From: Candidatus Thorarchaeota archaeon SMTZ1-83
Lineage (GTDB): Archaea; Asgardarchaeota; Thorarchaeia; Thorarchaeales; Thorarchaeaceae
Assembly: GCA_001563325.1 (NCBI GenBank)
Contig: LRSK01000189.1
Location: forward strand, 1 to 15,219
DNA length: 15,219 nucleotides
Reading direction: 5' to 3'
Positions within the stretch are counted from its first letter, which is position 1; each line of letters starts with the position of its first letter. The notes beneath the pieces are model-generated. The model was not told the origin of the DNA. It saw only the letters and a program-made list of their open reading frames with translations, and did no database searches. Positions 6,142 through 13,490 of this stretch are shown in pieces. Both the position numbers and the translations under genes were made by a program.

Positions 6142-6912
6142 ATGAATTGGCTGGCCAAAATAGTAAACGGTAATGCCGACGAGTTCTCTCACGCCAAACT
6201 CGTGAAGTACGGCATTGGGACGCACCCAGGTCCTCGCGCGAAGGTCAAACTAAGCAAGAATTCAATCACCTTCAAGGCAGACTTGGACTACGAGAAGCTC
6301 TTCATCCGCGCATACCTGAAAGGTGCTCCTGAGGGTGCCCATAAGGTCAGAGGCGTCATCAGAACATACGCTGACCGCTCAGAAGAGTTCAGTTCTCTTA
6401 TGATGCCTCTAATCTGGAAGAGATCTAAGGGTAAGACCGCGAGCATCTTCAACGCCAAAGTAGATGATCCAGTGCCACTGGATGACATCAAGGCTGTTGT
6501 GGACACCGATGACCCAACAACATTCTTCCTTCTGTCACTGAGCCCAAGGGACGGCACAAAGCCATGGAAGGTGACAACCAAGACATCCTTCCCGAAGAGC
6601 GGCCCTAAAGAGGATGATGACGAGGGAACGCAGAAAGACCCGACTTTCACCAAGGGTAGCCTAGGCAACACTGCCGAAGTCTTTGACTACACGATGCAAG
6701 AATTGCTGCCCGATTTGAAGGACAAGGTGGGCCCAAAGACCAAGAACATCCTAATCCAGAACACAATCGTCGTAGAGGACATTGTGCCCCCCGACGACCC
6801 TGGCCTCTCATTCTCTGAGAAGAGGAAGCTGGCCAAGAAACGTGGACGTATAGTGAGGAATGTAACCATTGATGACAATGAGTATGATGGGGAGTACGAG
6901 TTCTTGGTGTGA
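6142..6912 (+). CDS. Unrecognised 256-residue soluble protein
   Basis: I do not recognise this family. It is soluble, charged and free of membrane segments or cysteines. The N-terminal half (about 1-150) alternates short beta-like stretches and could be a compact beta domain; a GIGTHPGPR stretch near residue 25 is its most distinctive motif. An acidic, disordered-looking linker at about 152-168 (EDDDEGTQKD) separates a C-terminal part containing a basic helix (SEKRKLAKKRGR, about 224-235) and an acidic end. Two domains joined by a flexible linker seem likely. A strong TATA box and very short leader suggest an independent, well-transcribed gene; the MFS gene diverges from it. The coding frame is clear over the full length, with no overlapping competitor. 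Confidence 0.82.
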   Translation: MNWLAKIVNGNADEFSHAKLVKYGIGTHPGPRAKVKLSKNSITFKADLDYEKLFIRAYLKGAPEGAHKVRGVIRTYADRSEEFSSLMMPLIWKRSKGKTASIFNAKVDDPVPLDDIKAVVDTDDPTTFFLLSLSPRDGTKPWKVTTKTSFPKSGPKEDDDEGTQKDPTFTKGSLGNTAEVFDYTMQELLPDLKDKVGPKTKNILIQNTIVVEDIVPPDDPGLSFSEKRKLAKKRGRIVRNVTIDDNEYDGEYEFLV

Positions 6913-6929
6913 GGCGACAACCGTGACCC

Positions 6930-6936
6930 TTATATT
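6930..6936 (+). promoter_or_regulatory. TATA-like box of the 66-residue membrane protein gene
   Basis: TTATATT, 48 bases before ATG 6985. Expected transcription start is near 6958, giving a leader of about 25 bases that includes the GAGAGGT SD at 6971-6977. Confidence 0.55.
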
Positions 6937-6984
6937 GGTGGCACCATGGGCGGTGGCGAGCGACCGAAGTGAGAGGTTTCCGTA

Positions 6985-7185
6985 ATGATGCAGCTTCCTG
7001 ATTCATTCATGCTTTCGATCTCCATCTTGTTCTTCTTCCTAGGCCTCTTTTCATTTGGCTGGCTGGTCGTCCACATCGAGCATAGCAGGCATCGTTCATT
7101 GGCGAGAACGGCAATGGCTATCGTATTGGGTGCAATTCTCATTGGCTTCGGACTCCACTTCTTCCTGCTCTCACTAGGCCTCTAG
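6985..7185 (+). CDS. Small two-helix membrane protein
   Basis: A 66-residue peptide with two hydrophobic segments (about 9-29 and 42-64) joined by a basic, His-rich loop (HIEHSRHRSLAR), so an alpha-helical hairpin in the membrane with the loop probably cytosolic. It is not recognised as a known family and no function is inferred. It is likely real: a TATA-like box and a GAGAGGT SD are correctly spaced, the hydrophobic pattern is coherent, and it fills a gap with no competing gene. ATG 6985 is followed directly by ATG 6988, and either may be used. Confidence 0.65.
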   Translation: MMQLPDSFMLSISILFFFLGLFSFGWLVVHIEHSRHRSLARTAMAIVLGAILIGFGLHFFLLSLGL

Positions 7186-7248
7186 CTGTATGCTCCTATC
7201 CCCAATCTGTCCAACCTCGTAGTGTCATCAAGATTAGTGCGCACAACA

Positions 7249-7257
7249 ATTATTTGG
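7249..7257 (+). promoter_or_regulatory. Possible AT-rich promoter box of the helicase operon
   Basis: AATTATTTG is the most AT-rich stretch between 7186 and 7326. It would place transcription start near 7280 and a leader of about 45 bases. Nothing else was recognised in this gap. Confidence 0.3.
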
Positions 7258-7313
7258 CGACACTCTGAGCATCTTCTGAAAAGGCTACTCGACTACATGC
7301 ACGTCGACTAATT

Positions 7314-7319
7314 GAGGAG
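7314..7319 (+). promoter_or_regulatory. Shine-Dalgarno selecting TTG 7327
   Basis: GAGGAG lies 7 bases before TTG 7327. The first TTG of the frame, at 7312, overlaps this SD and has none of its own, so it is unlikely to be the start. Confidence 0.65.
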
Positions 7320-7326
7320 TTTGCTG

Positions 7327-8508
7327 TTGATCAAAGACCCTGACCTAGAGAAACTGACCGTTGCGAGCCGGCAGAAGCTTGTCCAAGAGTTCGCGGACAC
7401 CTTTGCAGATTTGAGTGAGCGGGCCCGACGTGCACCAACTTCAGAGGTAGAAAGGATTGCAGAGAAGTACTCTTGCTCCTTCCAGATTGCTTCGATAGCC
7501 TATCTAATCGAGCTTGACGGGATTATGAGCGCAAGAGAAGCTATTGTGCTCCTATCACAGGAGCTTGAACGTCTATCTCTGATTGGAGACCCGGTACCAG
7601 ACTTGCCGGGGAATGTCATGGAGTTTGCACTTCGAGAAGGGAAATGGATTCAGTATCTGTACGGCAAGTTTGTCAGAGACCTCGAATTCAAGATTCGGGA
7701 AGTTGCCAACCTAGAGAGTTCTCTTGACGATGAATCACCCCCCATTGAGAAGGCGGTATCTGTCTTGGCTTCAAGGATCAAGCTCGCCCAGGCCTTTATT
7801 GCCCCGCTCGTTGAGGCCTGGATGGAGGAACATCCGAAGTCGACAAGCGATGATGTCCTGGCCTCCTTTGGTCCTGTCATAACAGGATGGAAACTCAGCA
7901 CATTACGCGGCAGGCTAAATCAACTGAAGAGGAGGAACCAGGCTTTTCTGAGGATGCTCGGGTCTGTCTTCACAGAGGCATCAGATTCGGCAACTGCAGA
8001 CCTGTCAGCAAAACGGCTTGTGGTTCTGATAGATACTCTTGATGAGTCATTGGACAAGCTGTCCGTGGAAGCAACGGCTCATCTTCTGGTTCATATAACT
8101 CCACGGCCGTCAGGAAGGGGTGACCGGTCAGCCTATGTGGCAGTGAGCGCCGCATCCACACGAGGTGACAAGGCTGAGCCCGACCTAGCATCGCCATTCG
8201 ACTTCCTTGAGCGAGACGTACGACTGGCGAAGCGAAGACCGGAAGAAGAGCGGCGTGACTATCTCAGTGAGAAGATTGGAAGAGTCATTCGGTTCCTCAA
8301 GTACCAAGGAAACAGTGTCTTCGACGGAGTTGAACGATGTGTCAGAGAGCTTGAGGAGCGATTCAAGGTGCAGGACATCACGGGCGAGGAAGAAATGGAA
8401 CAGTATCGCGCAGAACTCGGTGGCTTGACCATGGATGAGCAAGAAGGTAAAGCCACAGAGATTGTGCTCGAATTCATCAAGAAGCAGGTTATGGGGGGCA
8501 CACTATGA
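7327..8508 (+). CDS. Unrecognised 393-residue protein, first gene of the helicase operon
   Basis: I do not recognise this family. It is soluble and mostly helical. The first 85 residues contain helices that could form a helix-turn-helix-like bundle (SCSFQIASIAYLIE, then GIMSAREAIVLLSQ). A long charged helical middle follows, including LRGRLNQLKRRNQAFLRML (about 197-215), and then a strand-like RLVVLIDTLDESLDKLS (about 233-249). The C terminus is an Arg/Glu-rich helical region with possible coiled coil. The start is TTG 7327, set by GAGGAG 7 bases upstream. Its stop overlaps the next gene by ATGA, so the two are translationally coupled and probably work together, with the helicase 55 bases after the second gene. 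A role as helicase partner is inferred from context only. Confidence 0.82.
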   Translation: MIKDPDLEKLTVASRQKLVQEFADTFADLSERARRAPTSEVERIAEKYSCSFQIASIAYLIELDGIMSAREAIVLLSQELERLSLIGDPVPDLPGNVMEFALREGKWIQYLYGKFVRDLEFKIREVANLESSLDDESPPIEKAVSVLASRIKLAQAFIAPLVEAWMEEHPKSTSDDVLASFGPVITGWKLSTLRGRLNQLKRRNQAFLRMLGSVFTEASDSATADLSAKRLVVLIDTLDESLDKLSVEATAHLLVHITPRPSGRGDRSAYVAVSAASTRGDKAEPDLASPFDFLERDVRLAKRRPEEERRDYLSEKIGRVIRFLKYQGNSVFDGVERCVRELEERFKVQDITGEEEMEQYRAELGGLTMDEQEGKATEIVLEFIKKQVMGGTL

Positions 8509-9275
8509 GCAACGGAGCGCTTTACTGGGTTCTTGAAGTCGAGGCATATGACTTTGATATCGGTGTGCTAAAAGGTACTGATGTGACCGGCAAGGCATTG
8601 ATGATATCGCGACAACTCTGGTCGGTTATCCGAGAAGACAAGGTAGTATCGATACTTATCGGGCCGGGCATATTCAAGGGGACTGCGACAAGTGGGAGCC
8701 GGCGAGTTGATGTAGTTGAGCATCTCGGAGCATTGCTGTTTGACCCCTCCCAACTCAGAATGGATGAGCCACTGCCGCTTGTTGACATCATCAACCCAGA
8801 AGTTATCGACCCGCTCGGCACAAGGAAGCAAGAAGAGATTGTTACAATCATAAGAAAGCTGGTGGTTGAGAAAGGGAATATACTGGCGGCAAACCCGTTG
8901 GCGAAGGTGACACAGGATGCAAACGTACCTCGAACAGCGCATTATGATGAGATGATAAGACGCATCAACGTATCCCACATCTCAGGCAAGCAGAGAGCGC
9001 AGTTCATTCTTGCCGGGACAAACGGGCCTATGTATCGACCATTCGTTAAGAGTTACGAGAAGAGGGGGTACTTGCAGCCCGACCGATTGAAGGTGATGGC
9101 GACTCCGTTCCTCAAATTCACCAGTTTTGTAGACATTGAAATAATGTCTGACTGGAGGATTGTAGAGAAAGCTGGCATAGAGACCAAGACGGGGATTGAA
9201 GCGATCAGAGACGAGTATGAAGCCACCTTGGCAATAGTTGAGGAGAACACCGACGCGTTCATTTTCGAGCTTTGA
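8505..9275 (+). CDS. Unrecognised 256-residue protein, second gene of the helicase operon
   Basis: I do not recognise this family. It is soluble, with no cysteines and no membrane segments. The first 95 residues look beta-rich, with alternating hydrophobics (YWVLEVEAYDF, KVVSILIGPGIF), as in a small barrel. Residues about 108-165 are helical and contain VTQDANVPRTAHYDEMIRRI, which could be a winged-helix-like segment. The last 80 residues are mixed, ending in an acidic helix (YEATLAIVEENTDAF). The ATG overlaps the previous gene's TGA, indicating coupled translation. The helicase gene starts 55 bases downstream without a visible promoter, so the three genes form one transcription unit. It could be a nucleic-acid-binding or adaptor subunit; this is inference from context. 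Confidence 0.82.
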   Translation: MSNGALYWVLEVEAYDFDIGVLKGTDVTGKALMISRQLWSVIREDKVVSILIGPGIFKGTATSGSRRVDVVEHLGALLFDPSQLRMDEPLPLVDIINPEVIDPLGTRKQEEIVTIIRKLVVEKGNILAANPLAKVTQDANVPRTAHYDEMIRRINVSHISGKQRAQFILAGTNGPMYRPFVKSYEKRGYLQPDRLKVMATPFLKFTSFVDIEIMSDWRIVEKAGIETKTGIEAIRDEYEATLAIVEENTDAFIFEL

Positions 9276-9330
9276 AGATACCGAAAGAGTCTTTGGAGCC
9301 GCAACTAGCTCATGCCATGAGGCCCTCTAG

Positions 9331-11958
9331 TTGGATGTAGCTGACGCAGATATTCAGAAGACACTAGCAAAGCCGTATACCCTCGTGCTCAGAAGTGGTC
9401 GACAGGAGATGACCACAAGGGTGGAAGTCTTCTCTGACGTTCTTCTTGACAGACAGAGGGCCAAGCTATCTGGCCTAGTAGAATATGGCTACAGAAGAGA
9501 TGGTCTTCTTGAGATCAAGCGCTTCTGGTTCGTGAAGTTCAACAAACCAATATTCTACCAGCCGAAAGAGGCACATGGGATTCTGAGAGAAGCTAGGAAC
9601 ATCATAATCCCACGTTCTCAGAAGCCTGAGTTCCATAAGGATCTCAAAGACCTCCTCCGCAGGCTTCAGACTGAAACACCAAGAGCTGTGCCCACCTGTG
9701 AAAGCTGCATGAGGGACAATCGGCTAACCGTCTTGACCAGGAAGAATGCAATCCGTGTATCTGACATTGAGGCCTCTTGTATCACCTGTGCACGAGGGGA
9801 TCTTCGGACTGATTTGAAGAGTATGGGGGTAAACCTGTCCCGGCGAATGGTTCATCATCTTGAAAGGCAGCTGGCAAGTGTCAAGTCTGTACCAAAGCTG
9901 CTGGGTCTTCTCAGGCCTGGCTTTGACCCAGCAAGCCAGACTGACCTTACCCTCTATGATACCGTGGATATAGGGAGTCTGGGCAAAGGCCAGAGGATAG
10001 ACACTCTGGACCTGCCTGAGGAGATGAAGGAGTTGCTCCAGGAGGAGGGTCTGGAACGACTTCTTCCGGTTCAGGAGATGGTGATTGACGCCGGGCTCCA
10101 GAAAGGTGCAAACCTCTTGGTTGTGTCCTCTACCTCTTCTGGGAAGACTCTGTTGGCTGAGATTGCCGGAGTCCCGCGTGCCATGAATGGGCGGAAGATG
10201 ATCTATCTCGCTCCGCTAGTGGCTCTAACCAACGAGAAGTACGAGCTGTTCAGAGGACGATACAAGAGGCTGGGTCTACGAGTCGGCATTCGGGTTGGAA
10301 TGTCGAGACTGGATGTGGGCAGAGAGGCCAAGGTGATAGTCGATACAGATGTCTCGAAGTCAGATATTGTGTGTGCTACCTACGAAGCTTTGGATTTCCT
10401 GTTCCGATTCGGTGAGTCTTCGAAGCTAGGAGAAATCGGCACTGTCATTGTTGATGAGATTCAGATGCTTGGTGACCCCGATCGAGGACCAGAACTTGAC
10501 GGTCTTCTCTCGAGGATCAGGATCCATGCGCCAAAAGCTCAGATCTTGGGCCTATCAGCCACGGTCGGTTCTCCTGATTCGTTGGCAAAGGAACTTGGAT
10601 TCAAGCTGGTGAACTACACAGGTCGACCCGTGCCTCTTGAGAGGCATCTTGTATTTGCTAGGAGTGACGAAGACAAGCGCCGCATGATCCAACGACTTGT
10701 TCAGAGTGAGTTCAGACGCAAGAGCAGCACAGGAAGCAAGGGTCAATCGATTATCTTCACGTTCTCAAGACGGCGCGCCCACTCAATCAGTGACTGGCTT
10801 CGCGAGCATGGCGTGTCAAGTTCTGTGTACCACGGGGGTCTTTCCTATGCACAGAGAAGAAGAATTGAAAGATCCTTCTCCAAACAGAGGTATGCATGCG
10901 TCGTTACAACAGCCGCTCTGGGGGCAGGCGTGGACCTCCCTGCATCTCAAGTTCTCTTTGAGTCATTAGCAATGGGTGCCAATTGGCTTTCGACTGCCGA
11001 GTTCGAGCAAATGCTAGGGCGCGCTGGGCGTCTTGGAAAACACGACGTAGGGAAGGTCTACCTTATTGTGCAGCCGGAGAAGAAGTATCATGCAGGCCAA
11101 GACAAGTATGAGGATCAAGTAGCTGCTGACCTCCTTTCCGGTGACATCGAGAATGTCGAGCCGTTCTCAGATACCGAGACATCTGCAGAGCAGATTCTTG
11201 CAACAATATGCTCCACCGGCCTGGTGGACCTGAAGGACATTGCACGTACCTATCTCAGAATGCTCTCTTCATCAGTCGTACCCTCGGATGCTCTCAAGCA
11301 CCTTGTACGAAAGCACATGATCCGCGTACGATCTGGCGGTGCTCATCCAACAGAACTGGGCAAAGCGACTTCACTCTCATTTCTAACTCCGACAGAGGGT
11401 TTCGAAGTACAGAAGATGGCAGGGACTCATGACATCTTCGATATCGCAATCTCCCTGGAACCATTCCAGAACGTCTACCTCACAAACAAGCTGCAGGCTG
11501 AGGTCAATTCTGCCTTCAGGACGCACATGCCTACAAGACTTTTCTCCGGAATCTTCTCTGATGTCACAAGTCTAAGAGGAAGCAGTGGGGCGGCAGGGCG
11601 ACTTCCGAACTGGGTCTTCGAGGTCTTCTCGAAATGGATCAAGGACTTCTTCAGCTGTGGTTGCCAAGAATATCCTGAATGCAACCACGGCCAGATCCGT
11701 TTTGGACGTTGGATTGTTGATTGCAGGAAAGAGGGTTACAATCCGTCTGGAATTGCCAGGCGGCTCAAGAATGAGTACGAGCTTTGGGTTTATCCCGGAG
11801 ACATATTCTCTTGGCTGGATACGCTGATTCATAATCTGAAGGCCGTCCAGCGAATTGCCGATGTAGCCGGCGAAACAGATGTCAATGTTGAAATCGAGGA
11901 GCAGATTGCGAGAATCGAGCGTCCCTTGGCTCAAGAGGGCCAGAAGCAAAACGTCTAG
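9331..11958 (+). CDS. Archaea-specific Ski2-type helicase (ASH-Ski2/COG1202-like)
   Basis: An 875-residue superfamily 2 helicase that unwinds RNA or DNA with ATP. The N-terminal domain carries a four-cysteine zinc site (C123, C126, C150, C153). The core follows: motif I TSSGKT (K272, T273), motif Ia APLVALT, motif II DEIQ (D375-Q378), motif III SAT (409-411), motif V TAALGAGVDLPA and motif VI QMLGRAGR (560-567). A winged-helix-like part and a C-terminal Cys/His cluster (C776, C778, C784, H786) complete it. This architecture fits archaeal COG1202, called ASH-Ski2 in Thermococcales, where it is reported to work with the 5'-3' exonuclease aRNase J and the exosome. TTG 9331 has TGAGG 8 bases upstream. 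The last gene of a three-gene operon, it ends on a CTAG shared with the opposite gene's stop. Confidence 0.92.
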   Translation: MDVADADIQKTLAKPYTLVLRSGRQEMTTRVEVFSDVLLDRQRAKLSGLVEYGYRRDGLLEIKRFWFVKFNKPIFYQPKEAHGILREARNIIIPRSQKPEFHKDLKDLLRRLQTETPRAVPTCESCMRDNRLTVLTRKNAIRVSDIEASCITCARGDLRTDLKSMGVNLSRRMVHHLERQLASVKSVPKLLGLLRPGFDPASQTDLTLYDTVDIGSLGKGQRIDTLDLPEEMKELLQEEGLERLLPVQEMVIDAGLQKGANLLVVSSTSSGKTLLAEIAGVPRAMNGRKMIYLAPLVALTNEKYELFRGRYKRLGLRVGIRVGMSRLDVGREAKVIVDTDVSKSDIVCATYEALDFLFRFGESSKLGEIGTVIVDEIQMLGDPDRGPELDGLLSRIRIHAPKAQILGLSATVGSPDSLAKELGFKLVNYTGRPVPLERHLVFARSDEDKRRMIQRLVQSEFRRKSSTGSKGQSIIFTFSRRRAHSISDWLREHGVSSSVYHGGLSYAQRRRIERSFSKQRYACVVTTAALGAGVDLPASQVLFESLAMGANWLSTAEFEQMLGRAGRLGKHDVGKVYLIVQPEKKYHAGQDKYEDQVAADLLSGDIENVEPFSDTETSAEQILATICSTGLVDLKDIARTYLRMLSSSVVPSDALKHLVRKHMIRVRSGGAHPTELGKATSLSFLTPTEGFEVQKMAGTHDIFDIAISLEPFQNVYLTNKLQAEVNSAFRTHMPTRLFSGIFSDVTSLRGSSGAAGRLPNWVFEVFSKWIKDFFSCGCQEYPECNHGQIRFGRWIVDCRKEGYNPSGIARRLKNEYELWVYPGDIFSWLDTLIHNLKAVQRIADVAGETDVNVEIEEQIARIERPLAQEGQKQNV

Positions 11959-12215
11959 CTCTTTGGCTCCCGCCTTTCAATCTCGAATAGAACTCGGATG
12001 TTCTCAATGTCGTTCGGGTCCATAGAATCGATATTCAGGTCAAGCCAGTTATGAAGGTCTCTCCTTATTGTTTCCTTTTGGGAAAGGTTCTCAGGTAGTT
12101 TTAGGGGGGTTTCAGAGGCGAGCTTGAAATGTGTACAGCCGCATTCACAGGCTCCGTCAAGGACCATGTCGATGTCTGCAGATGTCATTCCGCAGTTCCT
12201 ACATTGGAAAATCAT
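11955..12215 (-). CDS. Small zinc-ribbon protein
   Basis: An 86-residue protein with an N-terminal zinc-ribbon: C5-x2-C8, then C23, C25 and C27 after a 14-residue turn, of which two probably complete the site. The layout resembles archaeal zinc-ribbon proteins of the COG3364 (DUF2072) kind, but the assignment is tentative. After a Pro/Leu-rich linker, residues about 46-86 are a charged two-helix tail (QKETIRRDLHNWLDLNID, then DIENIRVLFEIER), which could bind a partner. It may bind nucleic acid or a protein. ATG 12215 has a GGGAG SD 6 bases upstream. Its TAG and the helicase's TAG are the two strands of one CTAG. The upstream region holds a palindrome that may control it. Confidence 0.78.
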   Translation of the reverse strand: MIFQCRNCGMTSADIDMVLDGACECGCTHFKLASETPLKLPENLSQKETIRRDLHNWLDLNIDSMDPNDIENIRVLFEIERREPKS

Positions 12216-12266
12216 TTTGGACTCCCGGACCTGAACACACAGTTAGTCTATGAGGCTTGGTACTTT

Positions 12267-12285
12267 CCACGTATTACATACGTGG
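12267..12285. promoter_or_regulatory. 19-base palindrome in a divergent promoter region
   Basis: CCACGTAT and ATACGTGG are perfect 8-base inverted arms around a 3-base spacer (TAC). The spacer is too tight for a stable RNA hairpin and suits a dimeric repressor operator. It sits 52 bases upstream of the minus-strand zinc-ribbon gene, about where that gene's promoter should be, and 93 bases upstream of the plus-strand Cys-rich gene. Confidence 0.45.
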
Positions 12286-12333
12286 TCAATACGCCATTAT
12301 GAGAGTGACACAGCAGAATGCGAGGGACTAGAC

Positions 12334-12340
12334 TTATCTA
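12334..12340 (+). promoter_or_regulatory. Possible TATA box of the Cys-rich gene
   Basis: TTATCTA, 38 bases before ATG 12378; it would give a leader of about 15 bases. The match to consensus is moderate. Confidence 0.35.
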
Positions 12341-12377
12341 TCCTGAATACCCGCCGGTGCCAAGGGACGTGGAATGA

Positions 12378-12632
12378 ATGGCGAAACCTTGCGCAATATG
12401 CCGCGCAAACTCGAAAATACGCTGTGATAAATGCAGGAACGAGTTCTGTCATGACCACGCCATCAAGTGCCAGTCCTGTGGTACTATCACATGTATCCGA
12501 GATTTGAGTCATCGGCGCATCTGTCCAACGTGCAGCAACACAATGGATATCTGTCCTGAGTGCCTAATCAATGGCAAGATAGTCCGAACAATCTCTGGTG
12601 CCTTTTGTCCAGAGTGTGGCTGGAGTGCCTAG
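12378..12632 (+). CDS. Multi-zinc-finger Cys-rich protein, 84 residues
   Basis: A small protein with 14 cysteines and three histidines, enough for three to four zinc sites. The order is C5-x2-C8, C16-x2-C19, C24 with H25/H27, C31-x2-C34, C39, H45, C49-x2-C52, C59-x2-C62 and C77-x2-C80. The first half has the alternating CxxC spacing of cross-brace fingers (B-box, AN1 or RING-like); the last two CPEC pairs form a rubredoxin-like ribbon. It probably binds protein or nucleic acid, and no enzyme motif is present. I cannot name the family. There is no strong SD, and a leaderless or near-leaderless transcript from the box at 12334 is plausible. Its TAG shares CTAG with the stop of the convergent DUF131 gene. 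Confidence 0.78.
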   Translation: MAKPCAICRANSKIRCDKCRNEFCHDHAIKCQSCGTITCIRDLSHRRICPTCSNTMDICPECLINGKIVRTISGAFCPECGWSA

Positions 12633-12880
12633 GCCAAGATTAGCAGGTATAGAAGGAGTAGAATGATGGCTATTGCCCCTGCTACATACCAGCCTCTTCT
12701 GCCAAATCCCCAAACGATGGGGATTGGTCCAATAAACAAGACGCCTTTGCTCTCGCGCTTAACCTGCTGGTCACCAGAGGATGTCTCAGAACATAGCACA
12801 ATTCCCACTATAATCAGAAAAAGACCGGCTATTACCACAAGGAGCCCGAGGAGTTGAAGTTGTTCAATCGCTTGGAGCAT
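12629..12880 (-). CDS. DUF131 / TIGR00304-family membrane protein
   Basis: An 83-residue protein of the archaeal DUF131 (TIGR00304) family, function unknown. Two transmembrane helices (about 9-30 and 64-83) flank a loop with the family signature, seen here as GVLFIGPIPIVWG (46-58). The frame is open to an ATG at 12991, but that start would overlap the upstream gene by 77 bases and add a hydrophilic tail foreign to the family. ATG 12880 has AAGGAA 8 bases upstream and gives the usual family length, so it is chosen. It is the last gene of the minus-strand operon, 34 bases after the previous one, and its stop shares CTAG with the Cys-rich gene. Confidence 0.8.
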   Translation of the reverse strand: MLQAIEQLQLLGLLVVIAGLFLIIVGIVLCSETSSGDQQVKRESKGVLFIGPIPIVWGFGRRGWYVAGAIAIILLLLYLLILA

Positions 12881-12914
12881 ATGTGAGGTTCCTTCTATTC
12901 TAGCTGTGGTTCCG

Positions 12915-13469
12915 CTACTCGTTTCGCGTCCGTGTATCCAATCGACTTCTGGGTAGGTCGAAGACCATTCTTTCATATCCTCCCACGTCATCCTCTTCGT
13001 AGGCCCAGAGCGTCACTAAGTCGCCATAGATCTCGTACTCAAGTTGTGTGTCAATCTCGACGATTTCTGTCCCGACTGGAAATCTCCATATGATTTCGAA
13101 GTCATAGGGTGCGGTTTCTTCTTCCAGCCATGTTTCTATCTTATTCCTTTCTTTCTCAAACTCTGTCCCGAAATCAATAAGGTATACAATCGCCACGACC
13201 TCTGTACCTCCTTTGAGGAATATATCCGTGTAATCGACTTGAGATCTCACGCGTCTACCATTGATCTCCACTCGCTCCCGGTCAAGAAATGTCTGCATGT
13301 TAACAGACAACTTCTCTGCTTCTTTTCTGAGCAACTCATCATCACGTATTATTCGACGATAGTAGCCCTCTGGATCCAGATATTCGAAAGATAGCCGTTC
13401 GTGAACTTCACCGGAATGCGACACTGAGAAGAACGAATCCGCATGGACCGGCTCTACCATGTCCGACAT
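12915..13469 (-). CDS. Unrecognised 184-residue protein in the MBL nuclease operon
   Basis: I do not recognise this family. It is soluble, acidic and without cysteines. A helical middle (about residues 40-63) is followed by beta-like stretches (TEVVAIVYLIDFG, DFEIIWRFPVG, GDLVTLWAYEED), suggesting an alpha/beta or beta-sandwich fold. The frame begins with GTG 13490 directly after the nuclease stop, and several starts are possible: GTG 13490, ATG 13481 (AGGTG upstream) and ATG 13469. I chose ATG 13469 because TGGAG lies 6 bases before it. Close coupling to the upstream metallo-beta-lactamase gene suggests joint expression. No role can be assigned. Confidence 0.78.
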   Translation of the reverse strand: MSDMVEPVHADSFFSVSHSGEVHERLSFEYLDPEGYYRRIIRDDELLRKEAEKLSVNMQTFLDRERVEINGRRVRSQVDYTDIFLKGGTEVVAIVYLIDFGTEFEKERNKIETWLEEETAPYDFEIIWRFPVGTEIVEIDTQLEYEIYGDLVTLWAYEEDDVGGYERMVFDLPRSRLDTRTRNE

Positions 13470-13490
13470 ATACTTCTCCATCACCAACAC

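Noticed and set aside
6288..6671. Minus-strand frame within the 256-residue orphan gene
   Set aside because: Antisense shadow; the plus frame has the promoter and spans the full interval.
12881..12991. N-terminal extension of the DUF131 protein to ATG 12991
   Set aside because: It would overlap the upstream gene by 77 bases and add a hydrophilic tail not seen in the family; AAGGAA before ATG 12880 fits better.
13044..13394. Cys/Phe-rich 116-residue frame on the plus strand
   Set aside because: It lies opposite the 184-residue operon gene and has no start signals; the operon gene is better supported.
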